NCBI GenBank assembly: GCA_026120035.1
Contig: JALRME010000031.1
Coordinates: forward strand, 186,001-250,000
Reading direction: 5' to 3'
DNA: 64,000 nt
Source: Coleophoma eucalyptorum
Taxonomy: Eukaryota; Ascomycota; Leotiomycetes; Helotiales; Dermateaceae
A program made the translations under genes and the position numbers. This document shows positions 45,341-57,729 of the stretch, one piece after another. Position 1 is the stretch's first letter. The number at the start of each line of letters is the position of its first letter. The notes beneath the pieces were generated by a model. That model was not told where the DNA came from. It saw nothing but the letters and a program-made list of their open reading frames with translations, and did no database searches.

Positions 45341-47099
45341 GTCTGCTGATGGTGCTGCGCTCGTGGCTAAGGAACAAACAAATAAAGGAGAGTTATGATC
45401 TGGGACTCAGAAAGTGATCCCGAAAAAAGTCATTCAAACATAAGTGGAGGAGTGAAGGATGTTTGGAAAATTATTATTTTTTAGTAACTGCTATTAGCAT
45501 CTGCTCCATTAAACTAGGCCATAACTGCCGTCCTACAGATTTTCAACATGCGTCGGAACTATCAGGTGTCACACTTCTTGAATGAAAAGATCTACCTTGG
45601 CGGACCTGGGATACCGGCTTCCGAAAGATTATAAGCAGCAGCTATAGTGAAGTGCAAAAAATCTAAATGTACCCTGAATAGGCATAGGTGGCTATGTTCC
45701 TCAATCGGGCAGTATTTCTACCCCTATTTCCTCGATTTTACTAGAATACTATAAATTGGCAGTATTATAGGGAAGTTATATAATATGCAATTATCAGTCA
45801 TATACTACACCTCTTTGGTGCTAGACATAAGAGCCTCGAATGTCTCTAGTATATCTAGAGCAGCTTCAAGCTCTAGATCTTTCTAGTAAATCTCTACGCT
45901 TCTAATTGTCTAAAGGTTATCGATCGGGTTCATTTCATAAGATTAAGGTAGCTAGATTATAGTATCTATACCTATTTCCCGTAAAAGCACCTTTACAACA
46001 CCTGCCATATATACTAAAGCTTTATCACATATAAAGATATCTTCCAGTTATAAAATAGTTAGAATATAGGCTCGATGAAGCTCTTGAATAACCCTTTTAG
46101 TTATAACTCTACAAACAGCTTTAGATTACTGTCAAAGTATCTGTTTATCAGACAGGGAGAGGCGGAGATCTTTAAAGAGCACAAGAAAGAATGTGCATAA
46201 CCCCTGTCATTCTGAGAACATAATCTGCTCATAATCTCACTTGCCGAAGAGACTCCGTCACGGAGACCGAGCCTCTTCGACTTACATAGTTTCTAGAATT
46301 ATTATAGTACGGATCTTGACAGCCGGTATTAAACCGTGGACCTGATATGATACTCCAGACCTACTTCCCGTCTTTAAATAGCCAGGTGATATTTTTCACG
46401 ATTAGACATACGCAGTTGGGAAACTTCCTTGACATAACCTCCCCTCCTCTTCCTCAGCTAGTGGATGGTCCTCGAAAGCTTCTTTTTTCTTGACTTCAGT
46501 GTTTATAATCCAATTCTAAGACTACAGATGTCTTGTATAGTGAGTGTTACGTCTCGTAAGACAAGGGCTAGTGGTATAGGCTTCTTTAGTGTTAGTCGGT
46601 AGGGAAGGATCTTAAGCTACACTAGTTTCTTATACTACGTAGTGTCGGCAGTTGAGTAATGCAGCCGCTCGGCTGCCGAAACCTACTGGAGGTTGCTGCT
46701 ACGCCTGATGTTGAAAATTGGGCACTTAGCCTGACAACCACCTAAAGTCCCTCTTAACAAAACTAAATAACCAAACATTGTATACGAAAGTCTTAGAGAT
46801 GAGCAATTGCTACGCTCCCATATAGCTAGCGGTCGTAGAAATGGCCGCATCGTCGAGTTGTGTAGTAAAGCAGTCGTGGAAGGCACCATTATAGATTTGA
46901 CTGGGTTATGCCGGGTGCCGGGCACCGGGCACCGAGCACGGCGACTCCTTGGCGACCCGAGTAGAAATGTCATGTGATGTCCTGATTCAGACGAAAGTAA
47001 GGTAGGAGCATCACATGACCCTCCATTAAGTCGTGCAATTACTACAACAAATCTATTGAGGAATTAAGGCTAATCTATTTGTTAGCTTGAAAGCTATTT
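45341..47099. other. Intergenic, contains transposon debris
   Basis: Apart from the Tc1-like remnant at 45.8-46.15 kb, no gene can be supported. A 96-codon minus frame at 46683-46973 has no domain. Confidence 0.5.
45800..46150 (-). pseudogene. RIP-degraded Tc1/mariner transposase C-terminal remnant
   Basis: A minus-strand frame reads RVIQELHRAYILTIL, then EDIFICDKALVYMAGVVKVLLRE, a stop-interrupted LP-SYEMNPIDNL (the Tc1 block PYSPDLNPIENLW with Trp and other codons turned to stops) and LELEAALDILETFEALM. It matches the DDE_3 C-terminal half. It is separate from, and more RIP-like than, the copy at 15-16 kb. Confidence 0.7.
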
Positions 47100-47281
47100 T
47101 GTCACGGGCCCAAGTGGAGCCACGTGCAATAAGTGAGCGACATAGGTAATTCCTTTATATATCCACAGCCTCCTCAATTTGATGGGCTTCAGAGATTACC
47201 TTTTGTAATATCTACTACCTACTGACACCTCTACTGTTCGTCACTTGCTTATACAAGTTCTCACATAGCCGGAGCCTGACG
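47100..47281 (+). repeat. Solo LTR related to the LTRs of element A
   Basis: Begins TGTCACGGGCCCAAGTGG and runs in parallel to the element A LTR (TGTCATAGGCCCAAGCGA). Shared blocks include an AAGTGAGCGA-like stretch, TATATATCNNCAGCC, CAGAGAT and ATNNCTACTACCTAC, then GTCACTTGCTTATAC. It ends near GAGCCTGAC at 47280. It carries more C and CA than element A's copies, so it is less affected by RIP. No internal domain follows. I could not find a clear target duplication, so the exact end is uncertain. Confidence 0.65.
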
Positions 47282-47468
47282 GTTCATCGTTAACAATATA
47301 GTATTATAAAACAGACAAATATATCATAGATTAAATGCACCAATGCAAGAAAACTTATTTTAGGCTTTAGAGAAGCTCCTTCCGCGCTGATAGTAGTTGG
47401 TATCTTTCAATGCTCTTGTAACAATTGGTACATACCAGTCTGTAGATCCTTGATGTATTCAATCGTAT

Positions 47469-49181
47469 TCAGAAACTGTTTAGCAGTCGCACCGGTCCTT
47501 TGGTTGTGCTATTCCAAGAATAAACGTCACGACTAAACTCTCCCGTTTCAAGATCCTCGTAGATAATACCAACGTTCAAGCCCATTTCGGGTTCCCAAGT
47601 CCAAGATTTGTTATCACGCTTAGGATTCGATATGAGAAGGAGCTTTCTTCCGCCCATGAGACTCTGCCACCATGCTTGCAAGCACATTGATCTCTCGTAG
47701 CCGCACCAGACAACTTCTCGGCCTAACTGAAGCAGGCAGTCGTTCATGTATCTTCGTTCCTCTTCATCATCAATTAATACCCCAACCACAGCAATTGGAA
47801 ATGAGAAGCTCATATCGCCTTTATAATGGCCGTGGGAAAATACTGAACCTGGCCCAAATGCTCTGATCAAATGTAGTGACTTGTGGGCTAATTCTACAGA
47901 ATCATTCCAGGGTCCACAGCGACCTGGGTCTATCATATGATAGACGTGTACCTTCATGGTGAAGTATTGAAGGAGAATCATCTTCTGGAGATATGATCGC
48001 TGCAATAATTCGCCGTCATCCGTCGCCCACTGGAGACATATTGGGAGACTCGAATACCAAAGATTAAGTCTCTCGATGACAGCGGAGGCGCGTGTTTTAA
48101 ATTCATTATCAACTACAGGGCAGAGGGACCATTCATTATCGAGATAAGCGATGATTCCTAAAACCCCGTAGAGTCTCCTGCAAGCATCTACGGCTATGGC
48201 TTCCATGTCCAATGGATTATGTTCGGCCTCTTCTGATTCAAGAAGGTGGTAGAAAGGCAGATGTAACATAGGTGCACCACGGCGTGATATGCTGTTCTGG
48301 CAGTCTAGTCTTCCCACAGAATGAACTAGACGGCGCCCAAATGTGGTATCGTACAAGCTTACACCATATTTGTTGATTAAAGAGCAAACCGCCTTCAGAT
48401 GCATGTTCCATTTTTCTGGGTCATATACCAGAACCTAACTTGGTCAGAGAACCCCTTATCGGTAAACATCGAAACATACCTCGAACCAAGTGAGGATAAA
48501 CATACAAGCTAAGTCGGCATGCATGTTTCTCTTGGTCTCTAGAGACAACCGGAAATGCCTCAGTGCGGTAGTATAGAAAGCGAATGCCTCGGCGCTTTTA
48601 TCCCGCCTCGCATGGGCTGAAGTCAACGCCATAATGGCAAGACGGACATGTTGATGGTCAGCTGCCAACGGAGCGATATCATCTCGGTAGAAGTTCTGCA
48701 AAGGGGACAATGCTCGTGACGTAGCGAAACCATCCAGAAAATTCCCTAGTAGCACCCATTGCTCCGCTGGAAGCTGGTGTATGGTGGATTGTGGAATGAG
48801 AGACGGTGGAATTAGAGGCTCTGCAACTTTGAGAACATGAGGAGCTGTAGGATAAACAGAAGACTTCGCTCCTGTCTGAGTATACCTTCTGAAGGCTATG
48901 CGCCTTGTACCATAGCCTTCGCAATCAACACCATATTCATCACACCGCTTGCAAAATGGCAATCTCTCATCACACTATCGAGAATAGTTAAAACCCATGT
49001 GCTTCAAAGCAATAAGTTGAACCATTCCGTTGTCTCACCTTTCGATGATGCCTCTTACACGTCCTATCTTCTGTTAGAACAGGGATTGAAATACTACTAG
49101 TTGGTTGCAATTGAATCCCAAGACTAACCAGCAGCCCTTACGCTTGGCATTCGGCCGTGAGCCTCCATGTTGATGTGCCAT
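47469..49181 (-). CDS. Zn2Cys6 fungal-specific transcription factor
   Basis: A nuclear regulator of 512 aa. Four exons (49181-49129, 49063-49039, 48974-48480, 48434-47469). The zinc cluster is split by two introns; splicing restores KGCWTCKRHHRKCDE and PFCKRCDEYGVDCEGYG, the standard C-x2-C-x6-C...C-x2-C-x6-C. The 25-base second exon would be missed by simple ORF calls. The middle region has a Zn-cluster-associated helical domain of the Fungal_trans_2 kind (NFYRDDIAPLAADHQHVRLAIMALTSAHA, FILTWFEVLVYDP). It shares the strand with the amino-acid permease downstream of its own start (739 bases away). Confidence 0.87.
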
Positions 49182-49919
49182 TTTCTAACGTAAATCTGGA
49201 GTCAAACGACTTGCTCAGTACCTCCCTTACTTGTGGCCTATATCCAAGATAAGACGCATTACGGTCCAAGATAACAAGAGTGGGATGCAATTTGGCCTAA
49301 TCCATTTTATAAGTTTAGTCCTCCTTTGAGCTGTGTTTTTACAGCAGATAAGTTCATTAGTTATTATTTTCTAAATAACTTCCCAGCTACCCAAGCCATG
49401 AAAGATCAGATTTACTCAAGACTCGACAGTTTAGACATCTTCAACTAAACGAAAAGTGATATGACTTATGTTGAGGTGATGCTCATACACGTGACCTTGA
49501 AAGATTCCAGGCATCGATTAAGCCGAAGGCTTGTCGTATAAGTTATTGCAGAATTGGTTGCGCTGGATAATATATAAGTCCAAGTACTTGCCGAACTCGG
49601 TTGTTAATCCAGTATGAGGAATCTTACATATGGATTAGAACATATGGGCATGGACATGAATATAGATTTATTCTATACAGATCTCCAATAGTCTCAGATT
49701 GACTGTGTACACCTACTAACTATATATAAGCTATTGCATACCTCATATCTGGTTCAACTCTTGGAGTTTACTTTCAAGTTCCTCCCAAAATGGAAAGCTC
49801 CAGTTTGTACTGTTCTGGTGCCGAAGGCAAGCAAGAACTAGCTGGTAAGAGTCTTATACTGGTTGATTCTTCGATGCGAAGAGATATACCTGCTTGACAA
49901 ACAGGGAACCTTAAAAATC
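49182..49919. other. Intergenic, no supported gene
   Basis: Contains the promoter of the Zn2Cys6 gene and the 3' UTR of the permease. No further signal seen. Confidence 0.6.
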
Positions 49920-50726
49920 TTAAAATATCTTGGTCATAATCTTGTCTTTGACAGTAACTGGTACGGCTTCACGCTCCAGCTGATAATACTCCGTTAAATC
50001 TTCGAAAAACTTAAGGTCAGAATGAAGATCAACATCTTTGCTTTGGTGAAACGGTGTGCGTTTGAAAATCTTCCAAGCAAGACCAATGCCGCCAGCAAGA
50101 GCAATCTGGGCCATTGCAGTCAGATAGGGAGGTGGTTCGAGGAGAGTGAGAAGACCTACAATTCCATAGTCGAAGATGAAAGTAGCGATATTCCAATTGC
50201 CTTTGAGGAAAACAGCATACCCTTGGACCCTAGAATCATAAATCCTACTGAGTATAAGAGCCTTTTAGCAAGGTTGCGATAACTTACCAGAGAAATACAA
50301 ACGACCAAAAAAGTGCCCAGTAGCTTCCGTAGGGTAGGACTTTTGAGGTGACCGGAAGAAAACTCTTCCGATCTATTCCCTGCGCTTTCATAGCGGCATT
50401 GAAACGGATCCATGTGAACGACATGACGGACCAGTTACTAAGATAAAACGAGTATTTAGTCATGACGCATACCCACACAGGAGAGTTAAAATACATACAA
50501 CATACTGGCTGCAGTGCAGAAACTGCGGCAGACGAGGTCAGTAAAAGCGCCTTTTGAGAATATCGGAAGGTACAAACTTAAGAATCCAGTTGAGAACCTG
50601 AGCACTAGTGGAGCCAAGAGCCAGATAGGCAAGGCAGGACAACAGGATGACTGTAATGACAGCCATGTATGGAACGCCTCTGACAATTTCGAGTTAGCAC
50701 GATTCATGAAAGATTTACCAATACCA

Positions 50727-50761
<35 letters not shown>

Positions 50762-52490
50762 AAGTACCTTTTGTTCAATTTGCGAAGGAATTTCGGTGCT
50801 TGCCCTTCCAGGGCTAGGGCGTGCAAGCTTCGAGATGCGTTGAAGGTGTATGCGTTACCAGCGGATATGATTGTCGTCAAGAGAGTGGCAGTGACAATAG
50901 ACGGCAATACCGGGATTTTAAGTCTCTGCATAGAGATGACGCTGTAAGCCATATACGATTAGTGATTTATCTACCTCCAAAGCGGAAAAGTACCTACTAC
51001 GGGGATCCACCAGCGTAAGTATCAGATCCACCAGTGAGACTATTCAACAAGTGTTATCATGAAACGGTTTATAAAATCGAGGACAAACGGATCTTACGTT
51101 AGATCATTATATGGGACGAGAATCTAAGACAATCTTTGTAAGAATCAATCGAGACTATAAGGAAGAGGACACCTACACCAACGCAGATACTACCCCCAAT
51201 GAAGAAGACCAGGAGTCGCACAATTATCGTCTGAAAGGCCCGCGGAACAGTTTTACGAGGATTCTTCGCTTCGCCGGCAACCACTAAGTGAAAAGTGTTA
51301 GAACTCTTCGCTACCCAGCAGCCACATATTTTCAACTAACTTGAAATGTACTCTGGTCCTCCCATGCAGAATCCGGCAACATTTACGGCGTTAACAAAGG
51401 ACTCTAGGCGCGTGGAAGCGCTGTCCCCGGCCCATACACCGGGGGACTTCCAGTATCGAAAGCCGAAAACACTTAGCCAACGTTAGGAAACTTTCCTCGA
51501 AGCCTAGGGTGAAGAACTTGCTCGTGTAACGGATTTCCCCCGACCATGACGATGAACGTATACAAAATGAGACCAGTAGCAAGCAGGACCTTTCCCAAAG
51601 CTAGCCAGACTAAAAAGAGATTTATGAGTCAACGGGTTTTAATGAGAGTAATGGGTAGATCATGCTTACACTCGACCTCGCCGAAGAGATCTGCTCGATA
51701 GACATTAATTGCTAAGAAAAACACCAGTGAGACTGCAGGATATTAGCACTGAAAGTCTTTTCCTTTGTAAGGAGCCCCGTGCCTGAGATGAGGATTGCCG
51801 GCGACTGGTCGTAACCCCAATAATTGATGAGAGTATTAATAATGGTAGCCTCAAAGATCACATAAGATGTTTGTGCAAACTAAGTCCGTTACTCATCAGA
51901 TGCAGAGACTGTGGAGAATCCTGACATACGAAGTGATTCCAGCCAACAGCAACACCGAGCGCAGGATCAACCATACGGGAAGCTAGACGAATGAAGGACC
52001 CATCTAATGGGAGTAGCGTAACAATCTCACTCTCTAGAGGAGAAAAGTCAGGATCTCATATCACGGATGAAAATTGGGTCTTCCATACGGCATTGGGCAA
52101 TGCAATAGACCACTGAAGCCCAGAATATGAAGCCCAGCAACAGACAAAGGGGCCCTGAGAGGACACCGGAGCCAATGGCAACAAAGAGAGCACTTGGAAG
52201 TTCAGTCTTGTTAGTGATATTGCTTCTTGTCAGAATACTATTGCTAGAGAAACTTACGCTCCAATGGATCCGGCAATGGCACTTAATTGAATCTGTCTCG
52301 GATTCAATCGACGATGGTTCACTGCATTCATGATAGAAGTATTAATGCTATAGTCCGCAGATATACCTCCCTCAGCGGACTGTACAGTTAGTGACGCATT
52401 TACTGTACTGACTTCCCCATCCTGTACTGAAATCGAAGGTGTCAAATTTAGAGCCTTCTTCTCATTCTGGGAGCTGACTGGCAGTTCCAT
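49920..52490 (-). CDS. Amino-acid permease, YAT/APC family, intron-rich
   Basis: A 12-helix amino-acid:proton symporter of the fungal APC (YAT) family. I can join 15-16 exons. Key restored motifs are ALFVAIGSGVLSGP (TM1), YCIAQCQSEIVTLLPLDGSF, RMVDPALGVAVGWN, GGNPLHD followed by FGFRYWKSPGVW, GPEYISMVAGEAKNPRK, ILVPYNDL, SAGNAYTFNASRSLHALALEGQAPK and GVPYMAVI. Two introns (51733-51782 and 51472-51521) need GC-AG borders. A stopless 54-base segment before the last exon (GTAGGT...CCCAG) is probably a further intron, because its translation (LLTLLEPPPYLTAM) is foreign to the family. Length about 550 aa. Specificity unknown; probably functional. Confidence 0.85.
50731..50758. repeat. (TA)n microsatellite inside a permease intron
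   Basis: About fourteen TA units within the intron that separates the NAYTF exon from the GVPYMAVI exon. It lengthens that intron to roughly 100 bases and produces artificial YIYIYI frames. Confidence 0.85.
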
Positions 52491-53589
52491 CTCTATTTCG
52501 GGTTAATTGACGATATCAAGTCGGCACACACGTGGCTATCTGTGACAGGAATCTCTATGGCATGAACAATGAGAATGGAGCAATAAAATGGTCTTGGATT
52601 GTTGTTGGAAGTGGTAAATCTCAACTAGCTTGATGGATAGAGAGGAAAAAGGGACAAGGAGAAGGATGTCGGATCTTGATAAAGTCTATATAGGCTGACC
52701 CAATGCGAGCGAATAAAACTTCAGGTACTATGGGAGCAAATGTAGACTTGCATTTGTCCAACAAGTAGATAAGGAGGAATTACAGTCATCTTGGCTGTGG
52801 GTCCGGCAGAAACATGCTTACGATCTCACATTGTCGATGATAACGACGGTGGTGATAAGCGCAGCGAATCCCATAGATACGAACGTCAACATGGGAGGAT
52901 ATTCTGTTAGGACAATATTGCTTGCACAATATACTACTGGATGAGCTAGCCACTTAGGCACTGCAGTACAGTACAGGGCTGTCGCAGCTCAAGGATGGGG
53001 GCGTATGATGGGGTAAAATGGGGGCCACTACCTATTTCTCCTAAAGATTAAGTCCGTCGTGCCCCTAGTTGCCAGTTATCCAGCAGATTGCGTTGTAAGG
53101 CCGGTAAAATACCATGTTAAGTTAATATCTATGCTCGCAAGCTCCCTGTACCGACTCATGCCATCCTACGAGCGCGGAGGACAATACAATACTATAGTAC
53201 TGTATGCAATACTACAGTGTTTGTACCATTGGCCTAGACACTAACGCGCCATATTACCAAAATGGCATATCGCCGGCCTGCCCCACTTGCTAGGCTAGAG
53301 TATGCGATGTTTATCAGACCTTCCCCGCTATGAAATATGCATATCTTCTGTCTATACAGCACGGTCCTCTCCTACCCAGTCCTGTCCTAAGCCGTCCAGT
53401 GTCTTACGCAGCTAGTTCTGGGATAACAGAATGTTGAACGAGACGACATCAAGAGCGTAGATATTACTAAATCTGTCATAGTATCTTTTTGAGCACGAAA
53501 TCTGTGCTGTAATATTTATACACTTAATTATACCTGTGATTCTCCATTATCTATCCCATTCACTCATTATACCGCGTGAAGATCCAGCT
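52491..53589. promoter_or_regulatory. Divergent intergenic region between permease and PhyH-family gene
   Basis: 1.1 kb separating minus-strand permease and plus-strand dioxygenase; no gene supported. Room for two separate promoters; no clear paired operator seen. Confidence 0.45.
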
Positions 53590-54992
53590 ATGGCACCTTC
53601 ACTTACTACCATTGATGCCTCGGAACCGTTGGAGAAGATTCTGGAGATTGTTGTTCGCGATGGGGGAGTCATCGTGGCTAAGTTACTATCGCCTGAGCTC
53701 CTGCAGGAGACCATGGATGCAGGTAAGTATTACAACATCTTCTATATCCCTATGAATACTGCCACTGAACCCTCTGTTAGCTGAACCCATCTTCGCTGGC
53801 CGCAAGATGTATGATTCCAAGGCAACTCATGAGGAGCTTGGTACCGACTTCTTTCCCGAAGGGTCACAGCGCATTTATGTACGTGTTCTTAAGCTACCCA
53901 GTAACACTCTTGATCAATCCTAATCTTTCTATCTTTTCTAGGCCCTCCTAGGTAAGATGCCCAACCAGATAGTTCAGATCATGCGCTTGCCAGTCTGGCA
54001 AGGCATCATGGCTCGTTTCTTAAAGTAAATCGATATCAGTCTGGACTCCAGTAGCCAAAGCTAACGTGGACCATTAGCGATGAATACGCATCATATACAG
54101 GAGAGAAGTTGATTCCCCAAAAGAGCGGATACATGCTCGCTTCAACAGCAGCACTTCGCCTGCTTCCAGGTGCCAAGCCTCAACCACTACACCGAGTAAG
54201 CTTTCAATTCTATCGAGATATGCCTTTTCGCTAATGTCGGACATTATAGGATCAGATAGCGTTCCAAACCAGACCTGATCCAAGTAACCCTCTATTTACT
54301 CCTATGGTCGGTTGCCTAATTGCAGGATCCAAGTGCACATATAAGAATGGGGTAAGCTGGTCGGCTATTGTTTTCTTTGCACATCAACTGAATGGACCTG
54401 AAATTTAGGCGACGGCAGTGATTCCAGGAAGCCACCTGTGGCCAGCTGACCGCGCGCCTAAGATTGAAGAGTGCACATATGCAGAGATGGAACCTGGTTC
54501 GGCGCTTTTCACACTAGGTAGTAAGTATTATTCGGTTGGAAGTGTGTTGCTTAGTACTAATAGCTTGTCCTTGTAGGCACCTATCACGCTGCGGGAGAGA
54601 ATAAGAGTGAAAAGACCGACCCTGATGCTCTTCGTACGATCTTTGCAGTCTTCGGGTTAGTAATACCTTTTATCTTATATCAATGCGAATGTTACTAATG
54701 TTTTTGATCATATAGCCAACGGGACTACTTTCGCCAAGACCAAGAAGAAATTCTTTCTACACCCCTTCACATTGCTCAAAAGCTTCCCGATGACATTCTC
54801 AAGTTGGCTGGCTATTGTAAGACTACTTTCCGAAAACCTATTTTCAAGTGTAGCTAAGTTGACTTTTTCACTCTAGACAAGGCTGTCGGTGGGGTCGGCT
54901 ATGTTGAGGACCATCAAAATCCCGTAGACTATTTACACGGTGAAACAAGCTTAGGCAAGTACGGTGCATTTACTCCTAAGGTGGTCACTTAG
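53590..54992 (+). CDS. Phytanoyl-CoA dioxygenase (PhyH) family Fe(II)/2-oxoglutarate oxygenase
   Basis: Nine exons (53590-53722, 53781-53878, 53942-54024, 54078-54195, 54250-54351, 54409-54520, 54577-54655, 54716-54816, 54877-54992) give 313 aa. The N-terminus has the family pattern (VVRDGGVIVAKLLSPELLQETM). The iron site HxD is formed across an intron as LHRDQ, and the distal His is in AVIPGSHLWPADRAP. TYHAAGENKS and REYFRQDQEE-like QRDYFRQDQEE follow. Fungal PhyH enzymes of this type carry out hydroxylation, desaturation or ring/endoperoxide formation in meroterpenoid and alkaloid pathways; the substrate here is unknown. Complete. Confidence 0.87.
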
Positions 54993-56324
54993 AAGATAAA
55001 TCCTACTGTGAAGTCTGTTTTACACTGGCATTATGGCTTATGCAATAAATTACATCATCAACGTTTGAGGCAACTATAGAATGCGCTCATTCCGGATAAC
55101 ATTAACGCATCCTTTGTACCAAAGTTCCTACTCTATTTGACTAACAACCAATCCACAAACCTTCATAGCCTATATACAGCTAGATTCTCTTTTGGTAACC
55201 AGATTTTTCAGTCAGAATCGGATAACAAAGCTGGGTATATCATCAGCACAATCTGGGGTATCATAATCATCGCTCCGACCTTGATCCTCGGCTGAAGATT
55301 CCTTTGGGCTCATCTGGACCCTAGAGTTGATAGAGATGCCTATCAATTACAGGCGGATGGCATGGTTGCCTACTCATAGTAAATTAAAGCCTATTGCTCG
55401 GGAATCCAAAGTTTTACCATCGAACTATTTATTATAGATGTATATTGGCAAGCTTAATATGAAGGATCCAAACGGGAGTGTACTCTCTACAACGGATTAC
55501 ATTAGGCTGTTTCAGCAGTGGTGGAAGCACTGAGAAATATCAAACCCTAACAATGTGCACGTAAGACAGTTACTCAGTTATCGATCCGCCTGTCATGTGA
55601 TCTTAAGGAATCGTCATGTTTTGATCAAGCATATGATTTGTAATTTTATAACAAGTAGCCGAGGAACAGCCGGAGACCTGTCACAACCCCCTATCCCCTC
55701 TTTCAATTTTCTCTCTCGATAAAATTATAAATCATACATATACAACCACTTCTTTCACTTACTACCTACCGACTGCCACAACCAAGATTTAGTCGATACC
55801 AGAATAGGATTTTTTTTGTTAAAGAATTCTTGGTGCTGCTTCTGCCCTTCCTTGCCTTGCCCTGTTGTAGTGTTTTTGTCAGGTGAGTTACTTGTTTTCA
55901 TTTCAACTGTATAATTGTATCCTTATACCCATTAACTTCCAATCCCCCCTTCTATTACATTGTATCCCTCCCCATGGTAGCCTTGAAGATCTCATACAGT
56001 ATATGAAGAGTGAAATGCTGTATGCAGAAAGAAGGCTGGGAAGACAGTCACCCCTCCCCCCAACAAGAATGTAAAAAAGACAAGACAGCTGGTGGACTAG
56101 ATGCATTCTTTTCTACTCATTGGCAGAGAGTCCGGTAATATGCGAAACTTTATTTCTTATCTGCCTTGTCTTGTCATGTTTTATTTTGATTTGCAAGCTG
56201 GATACATTATAGCATTCTCTCTGTTCCATTGATCATCCCCAGATCTATCCTCTTCTACTCTGCTCCATGATTTACTCATTCATTTACCAAGGAGACTAAC
56301 AACTACTGCGGATAGACAGATAAG
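54993..56324. other. Intergenic, no supported gene
   Basis: AT-rich with CT-rich tracts near 55.68-55.80 kb, likely the 5' region of the small membrane-protein gene. No domain-bearing frame seen. Confidence 0.55.
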
Positions 56325-56974
56325 ATGTTGCAATTCTCTAGTTATGCCCTCTACACCGCTTCCTTCCTGAGCGCCGTCTCGGTCGCGGGCCATACCCAGA
56401 TGGGTATAGATGTTGTATATCCGGCTCTTAACCTTAAGGCTACTGGAACTAAGGGTGCTGGAGCTGGATCGGCAAAGATTGGATGGTTGGAAGTTAATCT
56501 GGCATTTACTATCTTGTGTAAGTCTAGTTAAGCTGCGCAACGTTATATTTATGATCTCTTTTGTCGATATCAGTTGGTTTTAGAAAGGCTTGACCCCCCG
56601 CTCAACTCTACTCCATGTCTTCAGTTGACTTATATGGCGGTTTGTGCAGATAGCAATGTTCCGGATTGTTTCTTAATGCTGTTCTTTTCTTTTCTCTGAA
56701 AATGGAGACAGAGGCTGTATCTTCTTACAGATGTTATCATACTTACGTCCTGGTCGACTATCTGCTGACCTGCTTTCTTACCAATATAGCTATCTTGTAC
56801 GCCAAGTGGGCAAAATTTGGCCTGAATGATAATTACGACAAGGCAATTTTGGCCGTGACGGCCGCTAGTCAGTTCTACTTTGGCGTGAGCTATATCAAGA
56901 TTGGTGTCTATCCTCCTTTATTGGCACTCTGGGGAACACCTGCTTTAGCGGTTGTGGGGGCTGTTCTGAGATGA
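56325..56974 (+). CDS. Small four-helix membrane protein, function unknown
   Basis: Two exons (56325-56517, 56790-56974) give 125 aa. The intron is long for this window (272 bases). Four hydrophobic segments can be seen: residues about 4-24 (YALYTASFLSAVSVAGHT), 50-70 (IGWLEVNLAFTILSILYAKW), 83-100 (AILAVTAASQFYFGVSY) and 102-124 (IGVYPPLLALWGTPALAVVGAVL), with a short Gly/Lys loop (TGTKGAGAGSAK). I do not recognise the family with certainty. The splice junction keeps the hydrophobic pattern continuous, which supports a real gene. Confidence 0.7.
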
Positions 56975-57729
56975 TTAACTGAAAAATAACTTGTATATTA
57001 TGTTACATTATCTCTCACTTATATATTTATTTATTAGTGCGCCAATCCTGAGAGTAGAATGTTTATATGTATATGCGTATATCTCTATTGTTGCTGTATG
57101 TCGATATTTAATTTACTTTAATTGATGATCTCCACTAGCTGTCAGTCTTAATCACAGAGTAATAATGGCAAAGGTAACACGTTTCACTATGCTCTATGCC
57201 TACCAGTCTAAATCTGAGAGTCACTGCCACCTCAATGGCTATATGCTAGTATCCCAGGTATGATTCACTTGACCCATTAAAACCAACTACACGGCATGTA
57301 TTAATCTACCATTCTATAGATATGCAGGTTTTGGCTTAGTCCTGGATCGTAAGCGATCTATCCCTGGCCGGCATAACTGGAAACAACCAACCCGCAGAAT
57401 ATGAATGCAAAACTACTGCTAATTCATGCTACAATCCACTTCATCCGGCCTTAATGCCGCAAAACTCTGCTGGTTAATACTTTTTATCGGAAGTACAGGA
57501 TGGTAGTGAGCTTTCTGTCTTGTACATCCGGGCGGATCTAGAGAACCACGGGATAATATCCGCCGCCGCCGCCGCGAGGTGCGAGATGGAGTCAGTATCT
57601 CGGTTATGTCGGCTTACTAAGGATAGTCCATATAAATGTGTGCCATACGCTTCTTCTCGAGGGACTTCACAAACGATTTTCTACTTTTTTCTAGCCCGTG
57701 TTACAACTAAATCCTACCACTCGCTCCCT
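56975..57729. other. Intergenic; promoter and 5' UTR of the alpha/beta hydrolase
   Basis: The open frame of the hydrolase extends upstream to 57520, but the residues coded there do not fit the family, so I treat 57520-57729 as untranslated. Confidence 0.55.
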
